A stretch of DNA of 64,000 nucleotides, from NCBI GenBank assembly GCA_016786865.1, contig JAEUVE010000007.1:62001-126000 (forward strand), read 5' to 3'. Position 1 is the stretch's first letter; every line of letters starts with the position of its first letter. Of the stretch, positions 49,765 to 58,934 are shown piece by piece. The notes below the pieces were generated by a model, which worked only from the letters and a program-made list of their open reading frames with translations, was not told the DNA's origin and ran no database searches. A program made the position numbers and the translations under genes. The stretch is from Sediminibacterium sp. (GTDB taxonomy: Bacteria > Bacteroidota > Bacteroidia > Chitinophagales > Chitinophagaceae).

Positions 49765-50955
49765 TCATGATCCCGGATAGATATAGTTCCGGATGGTTTT
49801 CCGGTTTACGCACCAGATCAGTATTCCCAGCAAAACAGCAACTCCCAGCGTATAAACCGAAATGATGCCGGAAATGACCATTTGCTGGTGTTCCAGATAC
49901 CTGCTCAGGAAAAATTGCAAGATCATTAAAGTTATAAACGAAATGGTGATCATCCATGCATTGGGCGGGAAAAATCGATTCATCAAAAACCGGCTCAGTT
50001 GATCCGGCGATGCACCCAGGGTGATCAGCAGATTGATTTCTTCTTTACAGGAGGCAATGGTGAGTTGTATAAATAAGGTAAAAATCAACAAGGCAAATAA
50101 GAGCATCAGTGCTCCGCTGATACCTGATATGGCTACTACCGTGTCTACGATCTGTCTGTATTTGCTGAATCTTGTTTTTTCTGTATCGGTTGTTAACCGG
50201 TGTTTGCGGAGATAGTCTGTTAAGGCAGGATTGCCCGGATCCCGGGTACGGATGATGAGTCTCGAAGGGTTTTTGATTTGCTCTGTAGCAAAATGCCTGT
50301 TTCCCCAGTCCATGAATTCCGTGGGTACAAGCATCGACGAAATCCGGTCGCTGAACCCCACAATTTTCCCATTGAATGCAGCGGTTCCTTTTGGTCCGTA
50401 AACGGTTATGGTAAACAGGAGCATCTTTACAACATCCGGAGTAAGCTGTGGAAGGTTTTGCGAAAGGGAAAACTGGAAGTTGTACATGTCCAGGAACATA
50501 TTCGGAATGATGACCGGCACATACGATGCCGATTCGTTCCAGGTCCAGTTTATACCGTTTACATCAATAAATGATTCAGGGATCGCTTCGAACGAAATAT
50601 CTGTATAAAAAGGAAAACGATCGCTCTTACTTTGTATGCTGGCCCTGAACCTGCCGGGGGTAAGCATGCCTACAGATTCAATAAAAGGTTGTGAGCGAAT
50701 GTTCTGAATAACAGAATCTTCCAAGGCAGTTTTACCCAGGCTGGCGTCGGTGAGTTGCTTGTTGATGACCAGAAAATTGGCAATACTGTCCCGGTTATTC
50801 CGTCCGTGCAGCAATTCGTTGTAGTTTACCTGTATCTGTACAGCAGTAAGCAATAAAAAAACTGCAATGGACAAACCCATGATAGCAACAGTGTAACGGA
50901 GGTGTCCGGCGCTGTTGCGAATCAGTTTCTTTAACAGATTGTCCAGTGAAGTCAT
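49765..50955 (-). CDS. FtsX-like ABC transporter permease
   Basis: The 396-residue protein has one N-terminal helix (about 20-42), a periplasmic domain (about 43-280) and three C-terminal helices (about 283-305, 330-350, 362-388): the FtsX/MacB permease plan. It follows the ATPase gene directly (stop and start adjacent) and the DUF4836 lipoprotein gene upstream. With the ATPase it forms a type VII ABC system; substrate or regulated partner is unknown. No FtsE-type cell-division context is near. Confidence 0.85.
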   Translation of the reverse strand: MTSLDNLLKKLIRNSAGHLRYTVAIMGLSIAVFLLLTAVQIQVNYNELLHGRNNRDSIANFLVINKQLTDASLGKTALEDSVIQNIRSQPFIESVGMLTPGRFRASIQSKSDRFPFYTDISFEAIPESFIDVNGINWTWNESASYVPVIIPNMFLDMYNFQFSLSQNLPQLTPDVVKMLLFTITVYGPKGTAAFNGKIVGFSDRISSMLVPTEFMDWGNRHFATEQIKNPSRLIIRTRDPGNPALTDYLRKHRLTTDTEKTRFSKYRQIVDTVVAISGISGALMLLFALLIFTLFIQLTIASCKEEINLLITLGASPDQLSRFLMNRFFPPNAWMITISFITLMILQFFLSRYLEHQQMVISGIISVYTLGVAVLLGILIWCVNRKTIRNYIYPGS

Positions 50956-51600
50956 TTATAAATGAAGTTTGCGGTTGTATGGAAATAAATTATTCTCATC
51001 CAGATCGGTAATAATAAACCCGGCCCTTCTGCGCTTGCATTCTTCGGCAATCAGCGCAGCGGCTTTCATTGTATTGTTGTTGTCCAGATGGCTGAAAGGT
51101 TCGTCCATAATCAGCCATTCAAAAGGTTGAACCAATGCACGAATTATAGCTGCTCTTTGCTGTTCGCCGTAACTGCAGATGGCTGCAGGCTGATTCAGTA
51201 TACCTGCAATTCCCAGTTGTTCTGCCATTGCTGTTACCTGTTCGGCACCACAAGAGGGTTCGTGTAAAATTCTTTTGAGTTCTATGTTTTCTATCACGGT
51301 TAAATGGGGGAATAGTTTCAGGTCCTGAAAAATAATACTGATTTTTTGCTGCCTTATTACAGCCAGCGCATCCGGATCGAGTGAGCGTAAATCTGTTTGG
51401 TTCAATAATGCAGTTCCGGAATAATCTTTCCTAAGTCCATACAAAATGTGTATGAAAGTGGTTTTTCCGGTACCACTGGGAGCGGTTACATTGATCCATT
51501 CTCCCGGCTCAAATTGTACCGTACTTTTCCAAATGGAAGAAGTTTTTCCGGAAAGTCTTTCCCGGAGCGGTTCCGGCATCAGATTGTTCAGTGTGAGCAT
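50956..51600 (-). CDS. ABC transporter ATP-binding protein (LolD/FtsE-like)
   Basis: The 214-residue product has Walker A PSGTGKTT (residues 41-48), a Q-loop in IIFQDLKLFPHLT, a signature that reads CSYGEQQR instead of LSGGQQQR, and Walker B WLIMDEPFSHLD. The order of motifs is normal, so it should bind ATP, but the altered signature is unusual. It lies directly before the permease gene and 9 nt after the DUF4836 gene. Confidence 0.9.
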   Translation of the reverse strand: MLTLNNLMPEPLRERLSGKTSSIWKSTVQFEPGEWINVTAPSGTGKTTFIHILYGLRKDYSGTALLNQTDLRSLDPDALAVIRQQKISIIFQDLKLFPHLTVIENIELKRILHEPSCGAEQVTAMAEQLGIAGILNQPAAICSYGEQQRAAIIRALVQPFEWLIMDEPFSHLDNNNTMKAAALIAEECKRRRAGFIITDLDENNLFPYNRKLHL

Positions 51601-51609
51601 CTCGGGGTA

Positions 51610-53340
51610 TTAATTGGCCCTGATTACAGCAGGAATTCCGGAGGGAAACATTTTTTCTTCCAATTCCTTTTCTTTTTTTGCTACCTGCCTCGCATCTACC
51701 GCAATATCTGCAAAGAGGCTGGTGAGTGTTACCAGGCTGTTTTGTTTTTCATTCTGCATTCTTAATTCAACAACTGCTTTTATTTTTCCATCCGAAAAAT
51801 TATCCGAGCTTCCTCTGATGTCTTTTACGGTATTCTTTGCAGTAAGCAATGAATGGTAATAGTTGCTGGTAGAATCTTTGATGAACCCTCCGATGGTATT
51901 AGCAATGTTGAAATAGAATGCGGTTGATTTTCCCTTGAAATGTGCTTTTACTTCCTCGCTGATATTGGCTTTTGCAGTACCCTGAAGGTATTGCTGGCAG
52001 GTAATGGAATCGCTTGCCAGAATCAATTGCTGTTCATTGGCCTGCAGATAGAATCCGAGTGTTCTGATCAGATCACTGCCTTTGTAATTGTTTCCTTCCT
52101 TGTACACAGTACCCATGGCGGCCGCCTTGTTCATTAATTTACGGAAGCTTTCCTTGTTCCCCACAGGAATATTCATGATCATTTTTCCGGTGGGTCTTTG
52201 CTTCACCAGAAAAAGTTCATCATCTCTGTACTGTGGTTCTGTATTGGCCATTCCCAGATCAGAAACAACAATTGCGATGTCTCCTTTCATTGATTCATAA
52301 AAGTCCTGGCTGGAGATTTCCGATTTCTTCATGAACTCGTTTACCAGTCCTTCTATTTCGAGTTGTTTCAATAGCCCTCCAAAAATTTCCGGGTTAAAGG
52401 ATGCCAGTACTATGCCATTGATATTTTGGGAAGGATAATGATCTGTAAGTGAAATGGGTACGGTTGGCCCCGCATATTTTTTCAGGATATTCCCCAATGG
52501 TTTATTGATATGAGTAACCGCGTTCATAATGATTTTACCATCCTCAAATGCAAGAGTGGCTGCCGTATGATTGCCTTTTACCATTTCTTCCAGTTTGGGA
52601 AGCTGGAGTGGCAGGAACGGGAAGGAACCGGTCAGGTTGTCTGTAGTGCTGAACAAATAGCCTTCGGCCCTGGTCTTATACATTTCACTGAATCCCTTTA
52701 CGGATCGCATTGATTCTTTGTCTTTCTGCGAAAACAATTTAACTACTTCCGACAGCATTTCTTTGCTGTAGTCCGGACGCTCGGGGATAATGAATTTCAT
52801 TTTAGCCGTATCGTAGTATGGCTTAACCGGATGTTGATAGAACATCGATATAATGTGGTGCTGATCCCAGGCAATGATATTGCCCGGCCCCTGTTCTGTA
52901 TAACTGAATAAATTTTCCCTTACGATTTTATTGTTGCCGGTATGTTCTCCTGAACGGATAAATCTGAGGAACTTGCTCGTGTCCGACAAGCTTGCGAGCA
53001 CCGTCATGATGCTGATATTGGTCCGGTCGGGAGCCTGTTTCCGCACCACAAAATAATGGATGGGCCTGGTCCAGTCAAAACCGGCATTTTTCCTAAACTC
53101 ATCCACCGATTTCCGGTCCTTCGCAGCGGCAGTATCTTTTTCGAATATTTTACTGATTACGGAGTCGATGCTGATGCCTCCGTTCTGGAGTTTTTCTGCC
53201 AGTGCATTGGGGTCGATTGTAACTACTGCCAGTGCGTTACTGGGGATCAGACGGGTTTCTTCGGGGGCATTGTTCTTGCAGGAAGTCAACGTTCCGGCAA
53301 AAAAAACTGCCAGGATCAGGTGGTGGAAACGGATACTCAT
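51610..53340 (-). CDS. DUF4836 family lipoprotein
   Basis: The 576-residue product has a lipobox LTSC (Cys21). It then has IPSNALAVVTIDPNALAEK and further blocks of the DUF4836 family, a large Bacteroidota-specific group of exported proteins of unknown function. The C-terminal 60 residues are charged. It is first in an operon with an ABC ATPase and an FtsX-like permease, which suggests a transport- or envelope-linked role. The ATG is 3 nt after a 17-bp inverted repeat. Confidence 0.85.
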   Translation of the reverse strand: MSIRFHHLILAVFFAGTLTSCKNNAPEETRLIPSNALAVVTIDPNALAEKLQNGGISIDSVISKIFEKDTAAAKDRKSVDEFRKNAGFDWTRPIHYFVVRKQAPDRTNISIMTVLASLSDTSKFLRFIRSGEHTGNNKIVRENLFSYTEQGPGNIIAWDQHHIISMFYQHPVKPYYDTAKMKFIIPERPDYSKEMLSEVVKLFSQKDKESMRSVKGFSEMYKTRAEGYLFSTTDNLTGSFPFLPLQLPKLEEMVKGNHTAATLAFEDGKIIMNAVTHINKPLGNILKKYAGPTVPISLTDHYPSQNINGIVLASFNPEIFGGLLKQLEIEGLVNEFMKKSEISSQDFYESMKGDIAIVVSDLGMANTEPQYRDDELFLVKQRPTGKMIMNIPVGNKESFRKLMNKAAAMGTVYKEGNNYKGSDLIRTLGFYLQANEQQLILASDSITCQQYLQGTAKANISEEVKAHFKGKSTAFYFNIANTIGGFIKDSTSNYYHSLLTAKNTVKDIRGSSDNFSDGKIKAVVELRMQNEKQNSLVTLTSLFADIAVDARQVAKKEKELEEKMFPSGIPAVIRAN

Positions 53341-53343
53341 ACA

Positions 53344-53387
53344 ATCAGATTAATAAGTGAAGATAGAACATCACTTATTAATCTGAT
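53344..53387 (-). promoter_or_regulatory. 17-bp perfect inverted repeat before the DUF4836 operon
   Basis: The 17-nt arms (53344-53360 and 53371-53387) are perfect complements with a 10-nt spacer. The repeat ends 3 nt before the ATG at 53340 and has no following T-run. A weak -7 box (TATCTTCA) lies across the spacer and the start-proximal arm, so the repeat could be an operator over the promoter. Confidence 0.65.
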
Positions 53388-53404
53388 CATCTGGATTGTG
53401 AAGC

Positions 53405-56374
53405 TTATTGTAAAGCCTGGTAAATGGCTTCCTGGATTCTGGGCCGGATGTTCATTTGCCCGAATTTATTGTTGTTCCTGGTAGGGGTTACCCTGTTCGA
53501 CAGGAAGATGTAAATCAGGTCTTTTTCCGGGTCTACCCAAACGCAGGTACCGGTAAATCCGGTATGACCGAAGGTTTGAGGAGATACCGATCTGGAAGGG
53601 TAAGCCTCTTTTCGGGTGGCATTGTCTTTTTCCGGTTTATCGAACCCGAGCCCCCTGCGACTGACGTCACTGTTGTAGGCAGTAAATAATTTCACTGTTT
53701 CTTCCTTGAGCAGTCTATTGCCATTCAGGATACCACCGTTCAACAGCAGCTGGTAGAGTTGTGCCAGGTCATAGGCATTGCTGAACAGACCGGCGTGACC
53801 TGCCACTCCGCCAAACAAGGAGCCGCCTTCGTCGTGTACATCGCCCCTTATAAGCTGCCTGCGGAAATATTTTTCATCTTCGGTGGGCACGATGGAGGTA
53901 AGGGTGTGGTGCATTCTTGGAGTGAATCCGGTACTGGTCATGTGCAATGGTTGATAGAAATGCTGTTCTACATATTCGCTGAGTGTTAAGCCACTAACTG
54001 CTTCCACAATTCTTCCGAGGAAAATGAAATCGTTATCGCTGTATATGTATTTACCCGCATCTTTTACTTTGCTACGTACTATCCTGGCGTGCAGGCTGTC
54101 TTGCCAGTCGTTCCGGAGATAGAGGTTCTCGGCTACCCTGGTGGTGAAGCCATCTTTTGCTACGGCTGAAAAATATGCTGGCAAAGGGTTACCGGTAGCA
54201 GAGTCGATCAACTCTTTGTAAAAGGGAATAAAGGGGGTTAATCCGGCCTGATGCAAGAGCACATCCTTCACCCGTATACCGGCTTTGTCTGTACCTTTTA
54301 CCCAGGGCAGGTAATCGCCCAGTGTTTTTTCCAAAGACACTTTGCCTTCGTCGTATAGTTTCATGATAGAAACTGTAGTGGCCGATATCTTGGTTACAGA
54401 CGCCAGATCATAAATCATAGAGGTGCTGATCGGTTCTTTTTCATCAAAATTGGTATTTCCGAATGCCTTGTGGTAGGCGATCTTGCCTTTCCGCGCCACC
54501 AGTACCACACAACCTGGTATGGCTCCTTTGGAGACGGCCTCACTGGCAATTTCGTCGATTGCTTCCAGTTTGCTGCTGTTGAATCCGGCATAAGCAGGAT
54601 CTACTTCCGGAAAATAACTGTTGTATGCCATGGTGTGGCCAAATTTCAGGTCCGGAGAAACGGTAACGGGCAAACTGCCTTTTGCTTCATTTTTACCTGT
54701 GAGTACATCAAAAGCAGCCAATTGCGTAAGATCATCATCTTCGTAACAGGCCAGCAAATTGGTGGCATAATTGCAGTTGCTGATCGCATAAGGATTGCCA
54801 AAGAATAAAGTGATGGTTTTGTCTTCCTGTAACTGGTTCAGCAGATACACGGTTGCATTGCTGATTCCATAATTGTTGGCTGGTCTCCGGCTGTAATTGT
54901 GCACACCAATAACCACTGCATCGTATCCTTTGCTTCGGATATTTGCAATTAGTGTTTTAGCAGCGGCACTGTCGGATTTGTCTGCAGGAATTACACCGGC
55001 GTTCTGGTCGTCCATCAGCTGTTTGCCTATGGCCGCTTTTGCTCCGAATTGATATACATCTGCATTCAGCTCTTTGGCAAACCGGGTTGCAATGGTATTG
55101 AGCCCTGCTGCACCCACAGAGATGTAGGCAATTTTCTTTCCTTTTGCCAGCGGGAACGCATGAAGATTGCTTTTCCGCAATAAGGTGATGGCATTTTTAC
55201 TCAGAAGGGTTCTGATCTGGTTGGTATGCTTATTCAGGTCATTTACCAGATTGGTTGTATCAACTGGCTGCAGGTTGTTTAACCCCAGGTGGTATTTGGC
55301 AAGCAGAATTTTTTTCACACTTGCATTGATGGCATCCCAATTCAATCTGCCTTCTTTTATTGCCTCCTTTACTTTCTGGATTGCACCGGGCACATCGCCG
55401 GGAAGGCAAAGCATATCGTTTCCTGCAATCAGGGCCTGTACGGAAGCTTCCCCTGAAGGGAAAAATTTGGTTACCCCTTTCATTTCCAGGGCGTCGGTAA
55501 AAGTAAGTCCTTTGAAACCAAGCTCGTTTTTGAGCAGGTCGGTTACATTCTTTCTGGAAAGGGTACTGGCCAGGTTAGCTGTTGTGTCGATGGATGGAAT
55601 GTACAAATGCGCAATCATCATGCTTCCCAATCCGGCATTGATGAGTTCCCGGAACGGGTAAAGTTCCAGGGAGTCTAATTGCGCCCTGGTTTTGTTGATT
55701 ACCGGCAGGTCGTAATGACTGTCTACCGCTACATCCCCGTGACCGGGAAAATGTTTGCCTGTGGCCATTACACCTACATCCTGCATTCCCTGCATATAGG
55801 CCTTGCCGTATAACGCTACTTTGTATTTGTCTTCACCAAAACTCCTGTCGTTGATCACAGGATTCATCGGGTTGTTGTTTACATCAATATCAGGTGCATA
55901 GTTCACCTGGATACCCAGACGTTTGCATTGTTCCCCTACAGCTTTTCCAAACTCGTGAATCAGTGCCGCATCGTTTACGGCACCCATCATCAGTTGACGG
56001 GGATAATTGATCACACTATCCAGTCGCATACCCAGTCCCCATTCGCCGTCTATGCTGATCATCAGCGGGGTTTTGGCAAGTGCCTGGTACTGGTTGGTTA
56101 ATATTGCCTGGCGTGTAGGGCCTCCCTGAAAAAAGCAGAGTCCGCCTACATTGTAGGTTTTAATCAGGTTGGTTACTTCTGCAATATGCTTTTCGCCGAG
56201 GTTGCTGTGCGCTCTGATGATCATCAGCTGTGCAATACGCTGATCCTTGTTGAGCTTACGGAATTGTTTTTTCACCCATTTTTTGGCTTCGGGTGTTTCT
56301 TCGTAAAATTTCTGTGCTTCTGTGGTTTGATAGCAGATGGTGGTCAGCAATAAAGCTGCAATCCATTTTTTCAT
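53405..56374 (-). CDS. GH3 beta-N-acetylglucosaminidase fused to serine hydrolase (beta-lactamase-like)
   Basis: The 989-residue exported protein (signal peptide about 1-20) has a glycoside hydrolase family 3 domain (about 35-380) with GKHFPGHGDVAVDSH and the nucleophile aspartate in TFTDALEMKGV, as in NagZ. A GH3 C-terminal domain follows and then a class C beta-lactamase-type domain (about 600-980) with the SxxK serine in SVTK, YSDN, and HTGFTGT. Such fusions are frequent in Bacteroidota and are thought to act on peptidoglycan. The ATG at 56374 starts the signal peptide; an upstream in-frame ATG is less likely. Confidence 0.9.
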   Translation of the reverse strand: MKKWIAALLLTTICYQTTEAQKFYEETPEAKKWVKKQFRKLNKDQRIAQLMIIRAHSNLGEKHIAEVTNLIKTYNVGGLCFFQGGPTRQAILTNQYQALAKTPLMISIDGEWGLGMRLDSVINYPRQLMMGAVNDAALIHEFGKAVGEQCKRLGIQVNYAPDIDVNNNPMNPVINDRSFGEDKYKVALYGKAYMQGMQDVGVMATGKHFPGHGDVAVDSHYDLPVINKTRAQLDSLELYPFRELINAGLGSMMIAHLYIPSIDTTANLASTLSRKNVTDLLKNELGFKGLTFTDALEMKGVTKFFPSGEASVQALIAGNDMLCLPGDVPGAIQKVKEAIKEGRLNWDAINASVKKILLAKYHLGLNNLQPVDTTNLVNDLNKHTNQIRTLLSKNAITLLRKSNLHAFPLAKGKKIAYISVGAAGLNTIATRFAKELNADVYQFGAKAAIGKQLMDDQNAGVIPADKSDSAAAKTLIANIRSKGYDAVVIGVHNYSRRPANNYGISNATVYLLNQLQEDKTITLFFGNPYAISNCNYATNLLACYEDDDLTQLAAFDVLTGKNEAKGSLPVTVSPDLKFGHTMAYNSYFPEVDPAYAGFNSSKLEAIDEIASEAVSKGAIPGCVVLVARKGKIAYHKAFGNTNFDEKEPISTSMIYDLASVTKISATTVSIMKLYDEGKVSLEKTLGDYLPWVKGTDKAGIRVKDVLLHQAGLTPFIPFYKELIDSATGNPLPAYFSAVAKDGFTTRVAENLYLRNDWQDSLHARIVRSKVKDAGKYIYSDNDFIFLGRIVEAVSGLTLSEYVEQHFYQPLHMTSTGFTPRMHHTLTSIVPTEDEKYFRRQLIRGDVHDEGGSLFGGVAGHAGLFSNAYDLAQLYQLLLNGGILNGNRLLKEETVKLFTAYNSDVSRRGLGFDKPEKDNATRKEAYPSRSVSPQTFGHTGFTGTCVWVDPEKDLIYIFLSNRVTPTRNNNKFGQMNIRPRIQEAIYQALQ

Positions 56375-56401
56375 ACTTGTGCAATTATTGGTGGCACAAG
56401 T
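56375..56401 (-). promoter_or_regulatory. Inverted repeat directly before the GH3-fusion start codon
   Basis: ACTTGTGC (56375-56382) and GCACAAGT (56394-56401) are perfect inverted arms with an 11-nt spacer, and the first arm touches the ATG at 56374. As in the DUF4836 gene, it may be an operator or a leader hairpin. Confidence 0.5.
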
Positions 56402-56486
56402 TAAGCTATAGAAAGGACTAAAGCCCATAGCCATTGGGAATAGTGTTAATTTATTTTACCAGTGGCTATGGAACTTGTTTGTTGAA

Positions 56487-56894
56487 TTATGCCTCCCCTG
56501 TTTCTTCCTGTTCAGAAAGTTTGGGTTCAATATTATTTGCTTTAAGTACGCCATACCACTTTACCATCTTCTTCATGTCGCTGGCATATACCCGATCAAA
56601 GTCCATATCGGGGTAAACTTTCTGAAAATAAGCTTTTACGGCAGCCGGATCTTTTTCGTTGGGAAGATTTTCGCTGCTGGCGTGCATGGCTTTAAAAATA
56701 TCTACCAGATTCACGTTTTCGCGTATGGTATATACTTCAATGCTCTCCAGATGAGAAAAATTATGAATACGACTGCTGACAAACTTGGTAGTTTTATCTT
56801 CCAGTGATCTTAAAATTGCGCCATCATTTTTACTGCTCACTAACTCGAACAAACCGCTCATTCCGGTAACCGAAATCAATTTATTATACTCCAT
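56487..56894 (-). CDS. DUF5606 family protein
   Basis: The 135-residue product starts YNKLISVTGMSGLFELVSSK and has TKFVSSRIHNFSHLESIEVYT, the features of DUF5606, a small cytosolic Bacteroidota family of unknown function. The acidic C-terminus (SEQEETGEA) is typical. It stands alone, 113 nt from the GH3 gene and 53 nt from the DsbA-like gene, all on the minus strand. Confidence 0.85.
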   Translation of the reverse strand: MEYNKLISVTGMSGLFELVSSKNDGAILRSLEDKTTKFVSSRIHNFSHLESIEVYTIRENVNLVDIFKAMHASSENLPNEKDPAAVKAYFQKVYPDMDFDRVYASDMKKMVKWYGVLKANNIEPKLSEQEETGEA

Positions 56895-56946
56895 AGTTTT
56901 TTAATTGAGTTGCAAAGTAAAGGAAATTGTGCTTTGTAAGGGCGAA

Positions 56947-57591
56947 TTAGGTTAATGTAGCCAGAACAGCGGTCAATCGCTGCTTCATATCTTCATATGA
57001 AGTATAACCCCTGGCCAGCAGATGAAATTTAGTTTCTGTTACCTGCATCAATACTGCCGGAAACCCGGTAACCTGTAATTGTTTTACCAGGGAAAATTCA
57101 TAATAGGCTTTGTCTCTGTAGGTTTCGCTGTGCAATTTTTCATAAAACAGTTCCGGCTGAATGGAATATTTTTCGAGCAAATGCCTGTATGCTTCATCAT
57201 CTGTAAGGTCCCTTCCTTCAAAATGCAGGGCATATTGAAGGTCTCCGGCGAATTCTACCTGACGGTCGGGGTAGATTTCTTTGAATATACTCAGTGCAAT
57301 GGCTGGTTTTTCAGAATTCGGGTACCAGTCGCTCAGATCCGGATGGTTGATGTGCCAAAGGTAGTCGGGGCCAAAAGTTACGCCTGTATAGTCTTCTACG
57401 GTTTTGTAGGCTTTTTGAATATATCCCGCTGTTGCACTGATGTGTACTGGTGTTTCCGGCAGAATCATTCCCCCGGATAAAACTTCAATCTGTAATCCGG
57501 GATTTTCTGCAGCAATTTTTTTCATCACATCGCTGAATCCATAGCACCAGCCGCAATACGCATCATAACAGTAAAAAAGAATCGGTTTCAT
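56947..57591 (-). CDS. DsbA-family (FrnE-like) thioredoxin-fold protein
   Basis: The 214-residue protein has the redox motif CGWC (Cys13, Cys16) in YDAYCGWCYGF, a helical insert, and the cis-proline loop VTGFPAVLM, all of the DsbA/FrnE group. No signal peptide is present, so it acts in the cytoplasm. An exact -7 box ends 4 nt before the ATG. It is divergent from the DegT gene. Confidence 0.9.
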   Translation of the reverse strand: MKPILFYCYDAYCGWCYGFSDVMKKIAAENPGLQIEVLSGGMILPETPVHISATAGYIQKAYKTVEDYTGVTFGPDYLWHINHPDLSDWYPNSEKPAIALSIFKEIYPDRQVEFAGDLQYALHFEGRDLTDDEAYRHLLEKYSIQPELFYEKLHSETYRDKAYYEFSLVKQLQVTGFPAVLMQVTETKFHLLARGYTSYEDMKQRLTAVLATLT

Positions 57592-57595
57592 AGGG

Positions 57596-57603
57596 CAAAG
57601 ATA
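57596..57603 (-). promoter_or_regulatory. -7 box (TATCTTTG) for the DsbA-like gene
   Basis: An exact TAnnTTTG match on the minus strand, ending 4 nt before the ATG at 57591. The message is probably leaderless. Confidence 0.55.
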
Positions 57604-57664
57604 CCTTCATTTATTACGCGGGAAATCAATTTTCCTGCTTCTGAACCATTATCCAAACTTTATT

Positions 57665-57672
57665 TAGCTTTG
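57665..57672 (+). promoter_or_regulatory. -7 box (TAGCTTTG) for the DegT gene
   Basis: An exact TAnnTTTG match 30 nt before the ATG at 57703. It rules against an in-frame TTG start at 57670, which overlaps the box. Confidence 0.55.
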
Positions 57673-57702
57673 CGGTATCAATCAACTTGTAAAACGTATT
57701 AT

Positions 57703-58902
57703 ATGCCTGGTTTTGAACTATTTGGAGATGAAGAAAGAAAAGAAGTGAATGAGGTACTGGAAACAGGTATCCTGATGCGTTATGGTTTTGATGGTCCGCG
57801 TAAGGGAATCTGGAAGGCCAAAGAGCTTGAAAAAGCCATCACGGAAACCTTCGGCTGTAAGTATGCGCAGCTTACCTCCAGTGGAACCACTGCATTAACT
57901 ACCGCAATGGCTTCTCTGGGAATAGGTTACGGAGATGAGGTGATCATGCCCGCCTTTACTTTTGTTGCCAGTTTTGAAGCGGTACTGAGCGTAGGTGCCG
58001 TACCGGTACTGGTGGATATTGATGATACGCTCACGCTGGATCCGGCTGCTGTTCGCAATGCTATTACGCCAAAAACAAAATGCATCATGCCGGTGCATAT
58101 GTGCGGAAGCATGGCCAACCTGGATGCACTGGCGGAGATTTGCAAGGAGTACAACCTGCTTTTATTGGAAGATGCCTGTCAGAGCATCGGAGCAAGTTAT
58201 AAAGGAAAAGCACTGGGTACCATTGGTCATGCAGGAACTTTTTCTTTTGATTTCGTTAAAATGATTACCTGTGCAGAGGGTGGCGTGGTTATGACCAACG
58301 ACAAGGATGTATACATCAAGTCGGATGGTTACACCGATCACGGTCACGATCACCTTGGGGTAGACCGCGGAGCCGATCTTCATCCTTTCATCGGATACAA
58401 TTCCCGTATCAGCGAATTGCACGCGGCCGTTGGTCTGGCACAGATCAGAAAACTGGAGCGATTCCTGGAATTACAGAAAAAGAATAATAAAGCGCTTCGT
58501 GCTTATCTGGAACAGATTCCTGAAGTTGGTTTTCGAACAATACCTGAAGGCGGAGAAGACAGTTGCAGCTTCCTGAGCTGGTTTCTTCCTTCTGCTGAGT
58601 TAACGCAGGCTGTAGTTGCCGAAATGAAGGCCCAGGGTATACTGGCAGGTAATTTTTACTGGTTTGCCAATAACTGGCATTACATCAGCAATTGGGATCA
58701 TTTGAAAAATGCAACAACCCTGAATCGCCTGAATCAGGAGCAGGAAGCTGCATTGCTTCGGTTAAAAAACACTTCTTTTGCTGCCAGTGATGCCATCATG
58801 AGCCGTTGCATTTCTACCTCCATCAGTTTGGTATGGACCGATGAGCAGATCAAAGAAAAAGGAGAGAAAATGGCAGCATGTATCAGAAAGGTATTAGGAT
58901 AA
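57703..58902 (+). CDS. DegT/DnrJ/EryC1 family PLP aminotransferase
   Basis: The 399-residue product starts MPGFELFGDEERKEV and has LETGILMRYGFD, SSGTTALTTAMASLG (PLP phosphate contact), LLEDACQSIGAS with the pyridine aspartate, and the aldimine lysine in FSFDFVKMITCAEGG. It transaminates a keto-sugar or similar substrate. The N-terminus and the MRYGFD motif recall KdnA, the 8-amino-3,8-dideoxyoctulosonate transaminase of some lipopolysaccharides, but no kdnB-type dehydrogenase is adjacent, so this is only a possibility. rpoN follows after 32 nt. Confidence 0.88.
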   Translation: MPGFELFGDEERKEVNEVLETGILMRYGFDGPRKGIWKAKELEKAITETFGCKYAQLTSSGTTALTTAMASLGIGYGDEVIMPAFTFVASFEAVLSVGAVPVLVDIDDTLTLDPAAVRNAITPKTKCIMPVHMCGSMANLDALAEICKEYNLLLLEDACQSIGASYKGKALGTIGHAGTFSFDFVKMITCAEGGVVMTNDKDVYIKSDGYTDHGHDHLGVDRGADLHPFIGYNSRISELHAAVGLAQIRKLERFLELQKKNNKALRAYLEQIPEVGFRTIPEGGEDSCSFLSWFLPSAELTQAVVAEMKAQGILAGNFYWFANNWHYISNWDHLKNATTLNRLNQEQEAALLRLKNTSFAASDAIMSRCISTSISLVWTDEQIKEKGEKMAACIRKVLG

Positions 58903-58934
58903 CAGATCGTTTAAAGTAAACAGTAGCCAGTCGA

